DNA of 64,000 nt from Verticillium longisporum (GCA_019188255.1 JAETXT010000007.1:186001-250000); one strand, 5' to 3'; positions 43,200 to 54,254 are shown, counted from the stretch's first letter. Notes: generated from the letters alone by a model not told the origin. A program made the numbers and translations.

Positions 43200-43248
43200 A
43201 GGAGAGCGGCCGGGATCCCGAGCTTTCCAGTAGGTATAGTCGCATGTG
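43200..43248 (-). pseudogene. 5S rRNA pseudogene, 5' half only
   Basis: On the minus strand the first ~49 nt of a 5S gene can be read (ACATGCGACTATACCTACTGG then CTCGGGATCCCGGCCGCTC) with several substitutions relative to the intact copies. The second half, including the C box, is missing, so transcription is not expected. It lies about 700 bp from the right edge of the TA-rich zone. Confidence 0.85.
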
Positions 43249-44665
43249 CTGGATTGGCGCGCGTCAGTGGTTCATGATGGTCGTGATGACAGGGCGGTTA
43301 CTGATCGATTCGATGATCCGATTCACGGCCCGCGGGAAGTCAACAAGTACGGATCAAAGTATAGACATTGGCTTGGCCTGCGAACAGTTGGAGTTCATCC
43401 TAGCGTGGCTGAATAGAGTAGGTGCTGCAACAAATGGGCGTCGTCTGTCAACGAGCCTTTACAACTCCATGATCACTAGCTGCAGAACTAAGCCATCCAA
43501 TGTGAGGGCGGCTGCATTGAAGATGTGAGACTGTCACCTCACTTGCGTGGCGTCTATATGCTGAGAAGTAACTAGTTCGGGTTTATGGTCCAGATATGGT
43601 GGGCATCAACAAGGCTCGACCGCCGGCATGAAAGGCCCAGCCCGCCACACGGCAGCCCCCACATCCCGAATCAGGCTCGAATTCAACGGAACCAGACTTC
43701 CGATCCATGGTGTGATGAGGCACAGCTGAAATGCGCGGTATATTCCGGGGAGAACCATCAGAGCATGTTTTGTCTCAAGTCGGGATATGTATGACCCCGC
43801 GCTCTCGAGGTCATGGCTGTGGGCTGACGTCTCATCAGCAAAGACGTGACAAGCTTCCTGTACCCATCATAGGGCGATAGGGTCCTTGCGGGACCCCGAA
43901 GTTGTTTGTTCGCTGCCGGTGCTGGATCGGACGAAGTTCGCTTCCGGCATTATGCGGCCCGGCCGGCACCACGGCGATTACACTCCAAGCTCCGGGCCAT
44001 GACGGTCGATCCGGTCCCGGTGACTCTCCCTCTCATGATTGATTTCTCATCTGCGATTCCAGGATGCTGTCTGCTGAGTCAATCTTCGTGTCGGATGCAA
44101 GAGGTATGTCCAAGTGAAGGCTGGCCCCAGCGTCCTCAAACAAGGTTTGTGGAGAGCCAAAACCCAACGCAATAGTCGGCGTAATTGAGGCCGTTGCTTG
44201 ATCATCATGGTATCAATGCCCTGCGCTGAACACTTATGTGGTGAACGGGAAGGAGATCATGGAGATAAGGACACCCCTTAAATCCGTCACTATCTTCCGA
44301 CTCGTGCTCTCTACGGCCGTACGCAAGTGACTGTCGGAATAAGATTCAGCTCCGGCTTTGAGGCCGGACTTAGTGGCGCACGGAACACAAAAGATCGGGG
44401 TTGGACCGTGAAGCGCACGCAAATCCGACCCAGGTCGCCGCCTCACGGCTCCGGAGTACTTCATCATTGCCGGGCGATCGACCACGATGGTCGGCATCAG
44501 ATACACCTCGGCTCCGATGCCTTTCGCGCGCCTGTTCCGATTGACGTGAAATGGTTCAATACTTGAATGCCGTGCTGATCAGGAGGGAGGATGATTCTCC
44601 ATGACATCAACAACCTCTTCACCACCACAACATTCCCCTTGAATTTTGACAAGTTGCCCAGCACA
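43249..44665. other. Intergenic region, no gene recognised
   Basis: About 1.4 kb of normal composition with short open frames (longest 94 aa at 43244-43528) that I cannot assign. It should contain the promoter of the oxidoreductase gene. Confidence 0.5.
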
Positions 44666-45688
44666 ATGACGTCCGACGACAAGATGCGCGCCTGGATACA
44701 CAAGCACAAGAATCTCCCACTGGAACGGGGCCTGGTTCTGGACCAAGACCACCCGGAGCCCCCGAAAGCCCTCAAACCGACGCAGATCCTCGTGTGCGTC
44801 AGGGCCGTCGGCATCAACCCAGCAGACCCCCTCTTCGCCGAAATGACGGGGCTGCCCGGAACAGCCTTCATCAAGCCGACACCGTTGCCAGGCTTGGACT
44901 ACAGCGGCGAGGTCGTGGCAACAGGCAGCGACGTCTCCGTCCTCCGCGCCGGCGAGCGTGTTTTCGGCCGGGTCGACACGCAGAAGAGCATCCCCGGGAC
45001 CATGGCCGAGTTCACAGTGTCGGAGCTGGAGGGCTGCGTCTTCATGCCGCCCAACGTCAGCTTTGAACAGGCGGCGGGCGTGGGCACGGCAGCCATGACG
45101 GCGTACGAGAGCATCGTGCTCAATACCAAGGCCGGCGACTCGGTCTTCATCAATGGCGGAACGGGAGGCGTGGGAACGTACGGCATTCAGTTTGCCAAGG
45201 CGCACGGGCTGCGCGTCACTGTGTCAGCGTTGACGGCCAAGGTTGCGCTGTGCGCGGAGCTCGGGGCCGACGAGGTCATTGACTACCGGACGCAGGATCT
45301 CGTGGCGACGCTCAAGGCCAAGGGCCAGGTGTTTGACCTCGTCGCGGACTTTGCGTACCGCGAGGAGACCGATCTGTACCATGCCGCAAACGACTTTATC
45401 AAGAAGGGCGGCAAGTACGTCATGGTGCCCGGCCAGGTCAACGGCAGCACGTTGCGCACCATAGCCAAGAACTCGGCGTGCCCGAGCATGCTGGGCGGTG
45501 GAAAGGCCAAGTTTGAGGCGTACTTTGCAAAGAGCAACCGGGCGGGCTTCGAGCAGATTGCCGAGTGGATGGCGAACGGCAAGGTCAAGACAGTGGTTGA
45601 TTCTGTGTTTGCGTTTGAGGATATGCCCAAGGCCGTGGCCAGGGTCAAGTCAGGGTCATCGACGGGAAAGGTCATAGTCACGGTTTGA
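44666..45688 (+). CDS. Zinc-type-like MDR oxidoreductase (quinone reductase family)
   Basis: 340-aa NAD(P)H-dependent medium-chain dehydrogenase/reductase. I chose ATG 44666 (context CACAATG) because the family start (MRAWIHK) follows at once; ATG 44591 would add 25 unlikely residues. Seen: the GroES-like fold with ILVCVRAVGINPADPLFAE and PLPGLDYSGEVVATGSDV, the Rossmann motif FINGGTGGVGTYGIQFAK (GGxGxxG), then AELGADEVIDYR and FDLVADFA. No cluster of structural-zinc cysteines is seen, so it is closer to the zeta-crystallin/RTN4IP1 branch than to zinc alcohol dehydrogenases. Substrate unknown. It is convergent with the amidohydrolase, 117 bp between stops. Confidence 0.88.
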   Translation: MTSDDKMRAWIHKHKNLPLERGLVLDQDHPEPPKALKPTQILVCVRAVGINPADPLFAEMTGLPGTAFIKPTPLPGLDYSGEVVATGSDVSVLRAGERVFGRVDTQKSIPGTMAEFTVSELEGCVFMPPNVSFEQAAGVGTAAMTAYESIVLNTKAGDSVFINGGTGGVGTYGIQFAKAHGLRVTVSALTAKVALCAELGADEVIDYRTQDLVATLKAKGQVFDLVADFAYREETDLYHAANDFIKKGGKYVMVPGQVNGSTLRTIAKNSACPSMLGGGKAKFEAYFAKSNRAGFEQIAEWMANGKVKTVVDSVFAFEDMPKAVARVKSGSSTGKVIVTV

Positions 45689-45751
45689 GTCGCTCTTTTG
45701 CCGTGGGTTGCCAGTGAGGTCGAGCGTAGTAGTACAATATCATCATTAATC

Positions 45752-45782
45752 TTCATCCATCTTCATCCATCTTCATCTTCAC
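45752..45782. repeat. Short tandem repeat of ATCTTCATCC
   Basis: Three near-perfect 10-bp units between the facing stop codons of two convergent genes. Confidence 0.8.
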
Positions 45783-45805
45783 CTCCATCTCGTTCCAGGC
45801 CCAAT

Positions 45806-47236
45806 TTACCTCGTCGGCTCACACGTAGGCTCCCCCGACGGCACCCCCGGCAGAACCGCAGGGTACACACCGCCGAGCTTGCTCTCAAACTCGGCATAGC
45901 TCCTCCCAAGCTCCTCCTCAACACAGATGGTCTTGTTCGAGTGGCCGACGACCACAGACTCACACGCACCAGTGGCAGCCCGCTTGATCTTCTCCGCGGC
46001 CAGCAGAACCTTGCCGCCGCGCATGACGAGCTCGACGTCCTCGCCCGACGAGAAGACGGCCTGCGCAAAAGCATCCTCCCTCGGTGTGCCCGCAAAGACG
46101 ACAACGTCCGCCAGCTTGCCGACCTCGAACGAACCGAGATGGCGGTCAAAGCCGGCCACCTTGGCGGCGTTGATGGTCATCATTTCCCAGAGCGTCTTGG
46201 CGTCGAGCACGTGGCCGTAGCTCGCCTTGGTGGCCGCGAAGCCGCAGACAGCCTCCCTCGCCATGGTCGCCGACCCCGACGGCAGCCAGTCGGTGCCGAG
46301 GGCGACCGTGATGCCGGCGTCGAGCAGGTACTTGACGTCGAGCGTCTTGCCGTACAGGAACACGTTGCTGCGGGGCGACCAGACAATGGTGGCCCCGCGC
46401 GCGGCGACGAGGTCAAAGTCGCTCTTCGTCAGGCCGGGGGCGTGGATGAGGGCGAGGTTGGGCGCGATGATGTCGGTGCTGAGCCCGCCGCCGCCGGCCT
46501 TGGGCGTCGTGTCGTACGTCGCGCTCGACAGGCAGCGAAACTCGTTCTCGGCCTCGGCGTCGACGCCCTCGCCGACGTGCGCCATGTAGCGGTACAGCTT
46601 GTCGGCCTTTTCGGCCGTCGTCATGTTGGGGCCGTAGTCGCAGTCGCCGTTGCGCAGGATGCCGGCGGCGTCGTTGAGCGGGAAGATGTCCCAGGTGGCG
46701 ACGGGCGCGGGGATCTCGTGGCCCACGCCGGCGACGTAGTCGAGGTTGCGCGTGAGGCCGGGGGCCATGGCGCCGCCGACAATCGAGGTCGTGCCGGAGA
46801 AGAGGTGGCGGAGCTCGCCCCAGGCCGTGGCCTCGACGGCCGACCCGTTGACGGGCGCCGGGCGGATGGTATGGCCTCGCAGGCCGCGGCGCCAGTCGTG
46901 TCGGTGGTCGGCGCGCTCGCCAATGTCCTTGAGGGGCGTCACCGTCGCGTACTCGATGTGTTCGTGCGTGTTGATGAAGCCCGGTGAGATGACGGAGCCG
47001 ACACACTCGATGACGGTGGCGTCCGACTCGTCGGCCTTGAAACCGCACTGGCGGCCGACGTAGCTGATGCGCCCATTGCTGACGAGAAGGCGCGCGTTGG
47101 GCAGTGCGCCGGCCGAGGTGAGGACCGTTCCCTTGAACAGCGTCGTGCCAGAGTCAGACGTCGAAGTCACCTGGCAGGTCGCCTGGGTCAGGGTGAGGCA
47201 CGACAGGGCCGCAGCGAGAGACTTGGCGAGCGTCAT
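45806..47236 (-). CDS. Secreted metal-dependent amidohydrolase
   Basis: 476-aa single-exon hydrolase of the amidohydrolase superfamily (cytosine deaminase/chlorohydrolase-like branch). N-terminal signal peptide (MTLAKSLAAALSCLTLTQATC). Metal-binding residues are visible: the HxH motif in FINTHEHIEY (His91, His93), His220 (YMAHVGEG) or His265 (LALIHAPG), and Asp316 (VALGTDWLPSG). The C-terminal composite beta domain contains GSFEVGKLADVVVF. Four or more Cys in the last 40 residues and the N-terminus fit an extracellular enzyme. Its substrate cannot be deduced. Similar proteins occur in many plant- and soil-associated ascomycetes. Confidence 0.88.
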   Translation of the reverse strand: MTLAKSLAAALSCLTLTQATCQVTSTSDSGTTLFKGTVLTSAGALPNARLLVSNGRISYVGRQCGFKADESDATVIECVGSVISPGFINTHEHIEYATVTPLKDIGERADHRHDWRRGLRGHTIRPAPVNGSAVEATAWGELRHLFSGTTSIVGGAMAPGLTRNLDYVAGVGHEIPAPVATWDIFPLNDAAGILRNGDCDYGPNMTTAEKADKLYRYMAHVGEGVDAEAENEFRCLSSATYDTTPKAGGGGLSTDIIAPNLALIHAPGLTKSDFDLVAARGATIVWSPRSNVFLYGKTLDVKYLLDAGITVALGTDWLPSGSATMAREAVCGFAATKASYGHVLDAKTLWEMMTINAAKVAGFDRHLGSFEVGKLADVVVFAGTPREDAFAQAVFSSGEDVELVMRGGKVLLAAEKIKRAATGACESVVVGHSNKTICVEEELGRSYAEFESKLGGVYPAVLPGVPSGEPTCEPTR

Positions 47237-48339
47237 GATGATGGAGCTGAGGTAGTGACAGACTGAATGGACGGCGTCCGAAGAACGATCAAAGGAAAGC
47301 CAACACGAGAGAAGATTGAATCAACGACAGGTTTCCGGGAGGCCTGGCCCCATGTAATATCACTCAACCTCACAAACCCTTTGTCATGACGATACCGCTG
47401 GAGCAGCACTCAAGTCTGCAACATCCTCCTCCAGTGATACCCCTGACGTCCATCCCCGCACCGAAATGCTGGGGACAAGCATCACCAGACGGGGCGATGG
47501 GCCGCTTTGGGCCTGGCGCTATCAATTATGGACATGACCTTCCGGACCCGGGTCGCTAGCCAGGAACCAAACTTCGATATCGGTCCGCCACTGCGACCTT
47601 GCGAAATGGAATCTGCCATGTGTTGAGCCCTGCTGTCCATCCCCTGTCTTGATCCAATTCTTTATCTGCAACCGCGGCCACGAGACGGCAACCCGGCACC
47701 CTCAGCCATGTGAGAGATCTTGGAGGACAGGCGTTGGGGGATCCAGATGTGGAGAAATCATGTGAGGGGCCGAGACAGGGCAGATTCCAGCAGTCTGGCT
47801 TCTCTCACCCAACAGGCTCCCGAAATCGAATCATCGGCGAACTCCGACAGGCCCCTGATGGCCATCCTGATAGCTGATACCGGCCGCCCCGACCACGAAT
47901 GATTGTGAGTCGAGGCACGCTCTGCAGAGAGAGCTGTCTAACAGGCATCTTGCATATCGTAGATACCAAGCCTGGTTTGGGATCAGCATGATGAGCCATG
48001 TCCTAGCAGCTCTTAATTGAACGTTTTATTCGTATGATCGTCGGTCGTCATCTGTTATGAACTACCCCCACTGATCCATGACGGATCGGTCAAGCACAGA
48101 AGTGGTTCGGGTTTGATCGGCAATGAGATCGACCGTCTCATCAGATGGAACCCCGGTTCAGAGTTCGGTAACGACTCGAGTCACAGCACATCAGCACCAC
48201 GACAGCGCAGAAAGAAACACATCTTGGTTCAATTGACCAGCCATTTACACCAGAGAAGAAGAATGAATATATACACATAGAACCCAAAAGCTCGTTCAAA
48301 ATCCCAAGCCTTCGTACATCTTGTTTCATGACGTTTCGT
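47237..48339. other. Intergenic region upstream of the amidohydrolase
   Basis: 1.1 kb without a recognisable gene. It contains the amidohydrolase promoter and the 3' region of the LPMO gene. Confidence 0.5.
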
Positions 48340-49437
48340 CTAGTTCATCATGTCGCGAGCGTGGCGGCGCGCGTTACCCTCGGGAAGGTACTGGCTCAGC
48401 CAGTCGATGAAGGTCTTGAGGGTGAAGTTCTCGGGGAGGACGTCGTCGGGCGTGGTAGGCGCCGGCGTCGTGGGAGCCTCCGGGGTGGTGGGCTCTGGAG
48501 TGACGGGAGCCTCAGTGGCAACAGGAGCTGGGGCCGAGGACTCGACGGGAGCCGGGGCCGAGGACTCAATGGGGGTGACGGGGGTCGAGGGAACCTCTTC
48601 GGCGGGAGCCGTAGGGGTCACGGGGACGGCGGGCTCGGTGCCGTTACCGCCGCCGGGGGTCATCGGGGTCGTGGGAGCGGGAGCAGAGGCACCGCCGGTC
48701 CAGAGGGCGGGACCAGGAATCTTGTAGCCGCTGACGTCGCCGTAGGGCTCAAAGTGGATGCCAGGGTCCTCCGCAGTGTAGAGCTTCGTGGCGACAACAC
48801 CAGTGGGCGAGTCGGTACCGGAGCCAGTGACGGCAATGTTGATGCACTGGGGGTAGTTCTGGGCACCGTTGACGGCACCAGCGCCGTGCATGGCAATGAT
48901 CTCGTGGCGGAAGACGTAGTTGCCAGCAGCCAGAGTGGCAGGCACAGTGGTGGTCCAGGTGTTGTTGTTGGCGATCAGATCCGTGGCAGCCCACTTCTTG
49001 GTCTCGGCGTTGTAGCCAGCCTCGTCAATCTTGACCCATTCGAGCGTCGCCTTGTCAGCGGCCGAGCAGTCGCCGCCGCAGTTGGCGACGTAGGTGAAGA
49101 CGGGGCCGAAGTGAGACTCGGGCCAGTCGGACCAGAAGAAGTCGACCTTGCCGCCAGCAGCGACCGAGGCTGTGGTGGCACCGGGCGCCGACTTGATGTG
49201 GCAGGCAATATCGGAGGTGGCGTAGCCAGTGCCGTCAACGAAGCCGTTGTCGAGGTTCTCGGCAGACCAGGCGGCGATCTCAGGCACAGGCTGCTTGTTG
49301 ATCTTGTCGTAGTAGTAGCTAAGCTTGTAGCCGCCCTCAGACTTGCCGTCGGCAGCGAACCTGGTGACAGTGCCGTGGGCGAGGGCCGTGGTGGCGAAGG
49401 CGCCAGCAAGGGCAATGGTAGACTTGATGGAAGACAT
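48340..49437 (-). CDS. AA9 lytic polysaccharide monooxygenase with C-terminal Pro/Thr-rich extension
   Basis: Secreted copper enzyme that cleaves cellulose or related glucans oxidatively. 365 aa from ATG 49437 (an upstream in-frame ATG at 49479 would spoil the signal peptide). The signal peptide ends at Ala20, placing His21 (HGTVTRF) at the mature N-terminus as required for the copper brace; the second copper His is His109 (WPESHFGPVF), and the axial region is GAQNYPQCINIAVTG (Gln193, Tyr195). Residues 21 to about 245 are the catalytic domain. The rest is a Pro/Thr/Glu/Ala-rich linker with repeated SSAPAPVE units, ending in a short helical-looking segment (NFTLKTFIDWLSQYLPEG), not a CBM1. Single exon. 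The 1.95-kb region upstream is shared with the arrestin-like gene. Confidence 0.95.
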   Translation of the reverse strand: MSSIKSTIALAGAFATTALAHGTVTRFAADGKSEGGYKLSYYYDKINKQPVPEIAAWSAENLDNGFVDGTGYATSDIACHIKSAPGATTASVAAGGKVDFFWSDWPESHFGPVFTYVANCGGDCSAADKATLEWVKIDEAGYNAETKKWAATDLIANNNTWTTTVPATLAAGNYVFRHEIIAMHGAGAVNGAQNYPQCINIAVTGSGTDSPTGVVATKLYTAEDPGIHFEPYGDVSGYKIPGPALWTGGASAPAPTTPMTPGGGNGTEPAVPVTPTAPAEEVPSTPVTPIESSAPAPVESSAPAPVATEAPVTPEPTTPEAPTTPAPTTPDDVLPENFTLKTFIDWLSQYLPEGNARRHARDMMN

Positions 49438-51389
49438 GTTGATGTTTGGAGTGTGTGGTGAAAGAAGGTGGACTGTCAAAGGCTGGAGCTAGTGGGTTGA
49501 ACGTTGTTTGCAAGAAAGAAGATGCAAATGTGTTGATTCAATGAGTGATGGTAAAAGAGTGTCCCAGCTTCACACAGTGAAGACGACGAGTGTGAAGTTG
49601 ACGGTGAAAAAGAAGGTAGAAGGTTGAAAGAACCAAAGAATGTGTACAGGAAGAAGCTGCTGAGGAGAAGAGAGGCATGAAGATGTCGAGGGGAGCGGCG
49701 GCGCTGCCTTTATTCTCGACGACGACGACGACGACTCCTTGTCAGCTCGGGAGACTCCGTCGTGTTGAAGCCCACATACTTTCTGCCCTATCCCTTTCCT
49801 GCCCCTGCCTTTCGAATGACCCATTCATGATGCGACGATGTGATTGAGGCGGTCATCGACAGCATAGCCGCTCGTGTTGGTCGAAGCTCGCTGGAGACAC
49901 TGCACTCGAGGTCATCAAGCCGAAACAGTGGGGAACATGCATTGCAGCAGTGTTGAGCCACGGAGAATCTCCCGTCGTCTGATGTCGGCTGGCTGGCCCC
50001 CCCTGGGCCGACCTTGCTTGTTCGTGATCTGCTTGGCTTCTTTCGGCAGTCACCCGAACATTGTGGACGTGCGCGGCGAATCCCAACCCCGGTCGGCCAT
50101 TCCGCGATGGAGCTGTCAGCAGTGGTAATCAGAGCCGCACTCATCGCCTGGCCGGAGCAGTGTCCTGGGCAGGTAGTCGTCGGCGCCGGGGATAGAGCGC
50201 CCCAGGGGCGCATCTGTACGTCTTAGCGCTGCGATGAAACCGGCGCCCTGGCCTCGACCTGAAAAACCGGGCTGCAAGACTGGGGGATGCCCACCTCACT
50301 TGCATTCATTTGCAGTACGATGAAACGGGGATTCGCAAAACGAGATTGCTGCTGGGTTTGTTGGGGTCTGTTCGCGCTTTGCCTGCGGCAGCGGATGTCT
50401 GCCAAAGATTGATTGATAGATTCAGCCCGTAGCTATGACAGGTGCCATGTTGTCCGTCGGCGTCATCCACGGGTGATGGCTCGCCATACGTGCCGCCGGT
50501 TAAGTAGGCGCGTTGTCCGGGCTGGCCGGCCATGGTAGAGACAGGATCATCTTGGGTCGGAAATCGACATCGGTGTAGTCGCATCGGCGTAGTCGCTGGG
50601 TCGTCCGTGGTGCTCGGCCGCAGCTATGCCATCGATGTGACGGTTGACTGTCAAAGTCCCAGTTGCAAATGGGACTAGTGATGCGAGGCGATCAGAGCTA
50701 CACGGTAAGACGGACGATCGATTGATGAACTGAAGTCGCGGGCCGTGACTCGTTGGTTGCGGATTGCAAAAGGCGGGGTTGTTGATCATTGGAGAAGAAA
50801 TTGGTGCACTGCAAAAGACGATGCTATCGCGTGGACTGGACCTGGGACATGGGACCTGGGGTCTCGCAGAGCGGAAAGAACTGCTTCGCCTGCTCCACCT
50901 GCCCAGGTGGTTTGGTTGTAGTTGCCCAAGTGCCGCATTCTTCATATTTCATCCTGCAGCGACAGACGAACCTGGTCACTGGGGAACGAGGAAGGAGCCT
51001 GGCGAAGGAAGCGCCGACGTACAGTGGCGACCAACTGGGGGGCGGAAGGTCCAGCGCTGCCAGGCCTTCTTCCTTCCCGCTTCCTGCCGCCCCTCACGCC
51101 ACTTCCTTCAGTGGCCCGGAGGAATCCCACAGCCACTCCCCGCGCCCCATCAGCCTTGTGTCGGGCAGCCCAGCCAAGCAACTGCGCCGCACACGTAAGC
51201 CAACCACCGTCGAGCGTCCATCACGACAGCCTCGGGCCTCAGTTCGCCCACGACTTGCTACCTACCTACATATCTAGGTGCGTCATGTGTGTCGGGAGTA
51301 TATGAATCCTCTTTCACCCGAGTCGTTGAATCGGTGCACGAGTCTGGAGCCACGCTATCCACAATCCTCGTACTTCCCATACCCTCGCA
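49438..51389. promoter_or_regulatory. Divergent upstream region of the LPMO and arrestin-like genes
   Basis: 1.95 kb between divergent starts. A cluster of GAC triplets (about 49718-49736) lies upstream of the LPMO. Several GTGGGG/CTGGGG hexamers (for example near 49930 and 50281) fit the SYGGRG consensus for the carbon-catabolite repressor CreA; such short sites are common by chance. No gene is recognised. Confidence 0.4.
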
Positions 51390-52823
51390 ATGCCACGAAC
51401 AATCGCAAAGACAAGCAATGTACTCAGCATCCGCCTTGAAGCACCCAATTCACTCTTCTCGGCCGGTGACACCCTCATAGGAGTTGTCGCACGTCAACAT
51501 GGCCTCGTCAGCCCCCATGCGACCATCAAGATTCAGCTTCACGGCCGCTCCAAATCACACTTGGTTGTCAGCAATGGTCAAACGAGCACCACGTATCGCG
51601 GCCGCTGCAATTACTTTGACCCTCATGAGATGACGCAGACCATCCATGAAGGGCCATTACATATCCCCAATGACGCCGAGACAACAGAATGGCCCTTTGC
51701 AATCACCATACCCACACACATCAGCCCCCTCGCTCTCAACCCTCGGACCAACGATGCCGACATGTGCTTCCTGCCTTTGGACCCCGAGACTGTCGCTTCC
51801 ACCGCTTTGCCCCCGACGTTCTACGCGAGAGACATTGGCTTCTTCTCGCAAAGACATCACAGTTTTGTCGAGTACTGGCTGCACGCCGAGCTTCGCTACA
51901 CACGCGAGGGGCATTTCGAATCCAAGGAGGCCGACCTCCCCCTCCATGTTCGTGCCGCAACCGCCAGTCCTGTCGACCCCTGCAGCCATCTCAAGACGTC
52001 CAAGACGCTTCGCGTCGTCGCCTCCCATCGCCTCGTCCCTGGCATGGAAACGGCCGAGCTGAGCTTCCATCAGAAGACGCGCAAGCTCTTCGGCTCCTCG
52101 AAGCTCCCGCGATTCGCCTACTCCCTTCAGGTCGCCTATCCAACCGTCATTCAGCTCGGCAGCCCACGCGCCATTCCCTTTTACGTCAAGGCCGTCCCGG
52201 ACTGGGGCCGCACCTCGGAAGACATCGCCAAGGTGCCGCAGCAAGTCAAACTCGTCGACATTGAAATGGAGATTCACAGCACGACAGCCATCCGCTGCGT
52301 CGGCACCTTTAGCCCCAAGAAGGCGGACGACACGGACAAGAAGCCCCTCCAGCTGCATGGGCCCCTGTCGAGGCTCGAGAAGCCCGTCCTTATCCCCTGC
52401 GGCGACGGCGTCGCGCCCTGCGACTTTGGCGCGCTTCTCGATCTCCGCCTCGACGTGGGCGGCCACCAGGTCGGATTCCGCGAGCCGCACCGTCCCATGG
52501 GGACTTTTCACCCCTCGTTCACGACGTGGAATATCCGACACTCGCATCAGCTGAAATGGCGCGTGCGCATGAACGTCGCAGACGAGGATGTCAGCTATGA
52601 GATGACCGCTCCGCTGATCATCCTGGCGCCGAGCTACGGCCCCGCGGCAGAACAGAGCTGGGTGCGGCCGCCTGCGGACGAGACCTGGATCCAGCCACCT
52701 ACGGATGGAGAGGCGCCGCCTGCTTTCGATCAGATAGAAAAGGAGAGAGAGATTGTCGTTGCCATGGCTTCAATCATAGATGGCAAGGGCAGCGAGACGG
52801 TCACGACGGGAGAGAAGACTTGA
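51390..52823 (+). CDS. Arrestin-like N-terminal domain protein
   Basis: 477-aa single-exon protein with an arrestin-like beta-sandwich at the N-terminus (VLSIRLEAPNSLFSAGDTLI, IKIQLHGRSKSHLVV, then FPFAITIP-like WPFAITIPTH). Fungal proteins of this type act as adaptors for ubiquitin-dependent endocytosis or as signalling scaffolds. The C-terminal arrestin half includes YPTVIQLGSPRAIPFYVKAV and the strand-rich RHSHQLKWRVRMNV. No PPxY motif is seen (the tail has PPADE, PPTDG and PPAF), so direct Rsp5/Nedd4 recruitment by that route is doubtful. It may be one of the many fungus-specific arrestin-like paralogues. Confidence 0.82.
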   Translation: MPRTIAKTSNVLSIRLEAPNSLFSAGDTLIGVVARQHGLVSPHATIKIQLHGRSKSHLVVSNGQTSTTYRGRCNYFDPHEMTQTIHEGPLHIPNDAETTEWPFAITIPTHISPLALNPRTNDADMCFLPLDPETVASTALPPTFYARDIGFFSQRHHSFVEYWLHAELRYTREGHFESKEADLPLHVRAATASPVDPCSHLKTSKTLRVVASHRLVPGMETAELSFHQKTRKLFGSSKLPRFAYSLQVAYPTVIQLGSPRAIPFYVKAVPDWGRTSEDIAKVPQQVKLVDIEMEIHSTTAIRCVGTFSPKKADDTDKKPLQLHGPLSRLEKPVLIPCGDGVAPCDFGALLDLRLDVGGHQVGFREPHRPMGTFHPSFTTWNIRHSHQLKWRVRMNVADEDVSYEMTAPLIILAPSYGPAAEQSWVRPPADETWIQPPTDGEAPPAFDQIEKEREIVVAMASIIDGKGSETVTTGEKT

Positions 52824-54135
52824 GTTGACGCGACTGAGTGGCCTTGAGGGCTGTAGGATGGCTGTATGGAAGAGATGCGCAGTGTTTTGCTAAGTTATCC
52901 TATGATACCCTTTTCTTTATTTTACAGTATCTATATATCGACATGATCAGGCGTGATGCTCTGTCACGGCGTTGTATTTCCAAGGCGATCCCAGGATGCT
53001 TACAGTTTCCTGCCACGAGGCTGCGAGATTAAGATCTTCCCGTGTCTCTTGTGCTCCGCGGGCAGAAGCCGGCCGCCATAAATTAAGAAATCAGGTTGTG
53101 CGGCGTAGGTACTAATGCTGACTCGTTGAGCTGACGCGCCTGCGGGATCGAGTACGTGGAGGCGGCTCTGTTTCCAGGCCAGGTGGCAGCCACGGGCACC
53201 ACGATGCTCCATGCAGGCTGAAATTAACATGTCATCGAAGGAACAGAAAAGCCTCAGTGTTGGACAAAGAACCGCGTTGGTCAGGGTCCCGTCGGCTCCG
53301 CGGCAAGTTCGTGACGCAGGCGATTGGATGTGGATGGCGACGCGCAACGGCTCCCTATGATATACCTTGCCGTGTGGCATTGGTCGTTGGAAGCGTGACA
53401 GTCGGCGCAATACGATACCTTTTCCTAGGGATGTATCCAAGCGCATTCGTGGCCTTTCATCTAGCTTTCGGCATCGACCGTTGCTGTCTAGAGTTAGCCC
53501 CTTTAGGCGTCCCGTGCTGCAAGGTAGCACTTGAACTTAGTCTCGAGGTGACATCACACCAACTAATACACATGAATATACAAAAGACGAAAGTTTCCAA
53601 GCGAGAAATCAGGAATAGAAGTGTTGGGACTGAAACCAATCATTTCAGCTTCGAACTCGTGTCAGAGCTACAGAGGGTGCGAGTCGCAGCCTGTTCTCAG
53701 CTGCAGGCCAGGAGGCCATACCCCGATCCAAATTTCAGAAGGCGGGAACCTTATCACGCTTGAGGACATCATCCCGCATTCCAAAAGTAAGAGGGCGTCT
53801 TCCGGGGGGAAAACTCCGACTTGCGGGCTTTGATTCTTTGGGTCACCAGGCCAGAACTTTGTCTTGGGCTTGTGGGCGTCTCCTTGGCCCCTTGATCAAA
53901 ACCAAGAGGGAGATGAAGTTTCGTACATCAACAACACTTGGATTGCCAAACTTTGCAAACACGTCAAGAGAGGTCTACATGGTTGCAGTGTACATCGGCT
54001 GCAGCTAGGTCATTGACTCCGGCGTAATATCTATAGGATTTATAGTGGCGTTAAATATATCATCATCATTGACTCCGGCGTCCTCACGATCCGTTTCTAT
54101 CCACGACTTCAGTCCGCAGAACAGGCTCGTCCAGC
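52824..54135. other. Intergenic region, no gene recognised
   Basis: 1.3 kb with short open frames on both strands (longest 176 aa at 53000-53530, minus) lacking recognisable motifs. Confidence 0.5.
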
Positions 54136-54254
54136 ACATACGACCATACCTACTGGAGAACTCGGGATCCCGTCCGCTCTCCCATAGATAAGCCAGTAAG
54201 GGTCGGACTAGTAGTTGGGTGGGTGACCACCAGCGAATCCCTGATGTTGTATGT
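54136..54254 (+). rRNA. 5S ribosomal RNA, complete copy
   Basis: 119 nt, plus strand, from ACATACGACCATA to GATGTTGTATGT; the one difference I noticed from the copy at 28318-28436 is GGAGAACTC for GGAAAACTC. Internal promoter blocks are intact. An isolated gene between protein-coding loci, as in other filamentous ascomycetes. Confidence 0.95.

Noticed and set aside
45698..46987. 429-aa plus-strand frame
   Set aside because: Antisense of the amidohydrolase, Arg/Gly/Val-rich without motifs.
48328..49461. 377-aa Gly/Val-rich plus-strand frame
   Set aside because: Complement of the LPMO coding sequence; repetitive composition mirrors the Pro/Thr linker.
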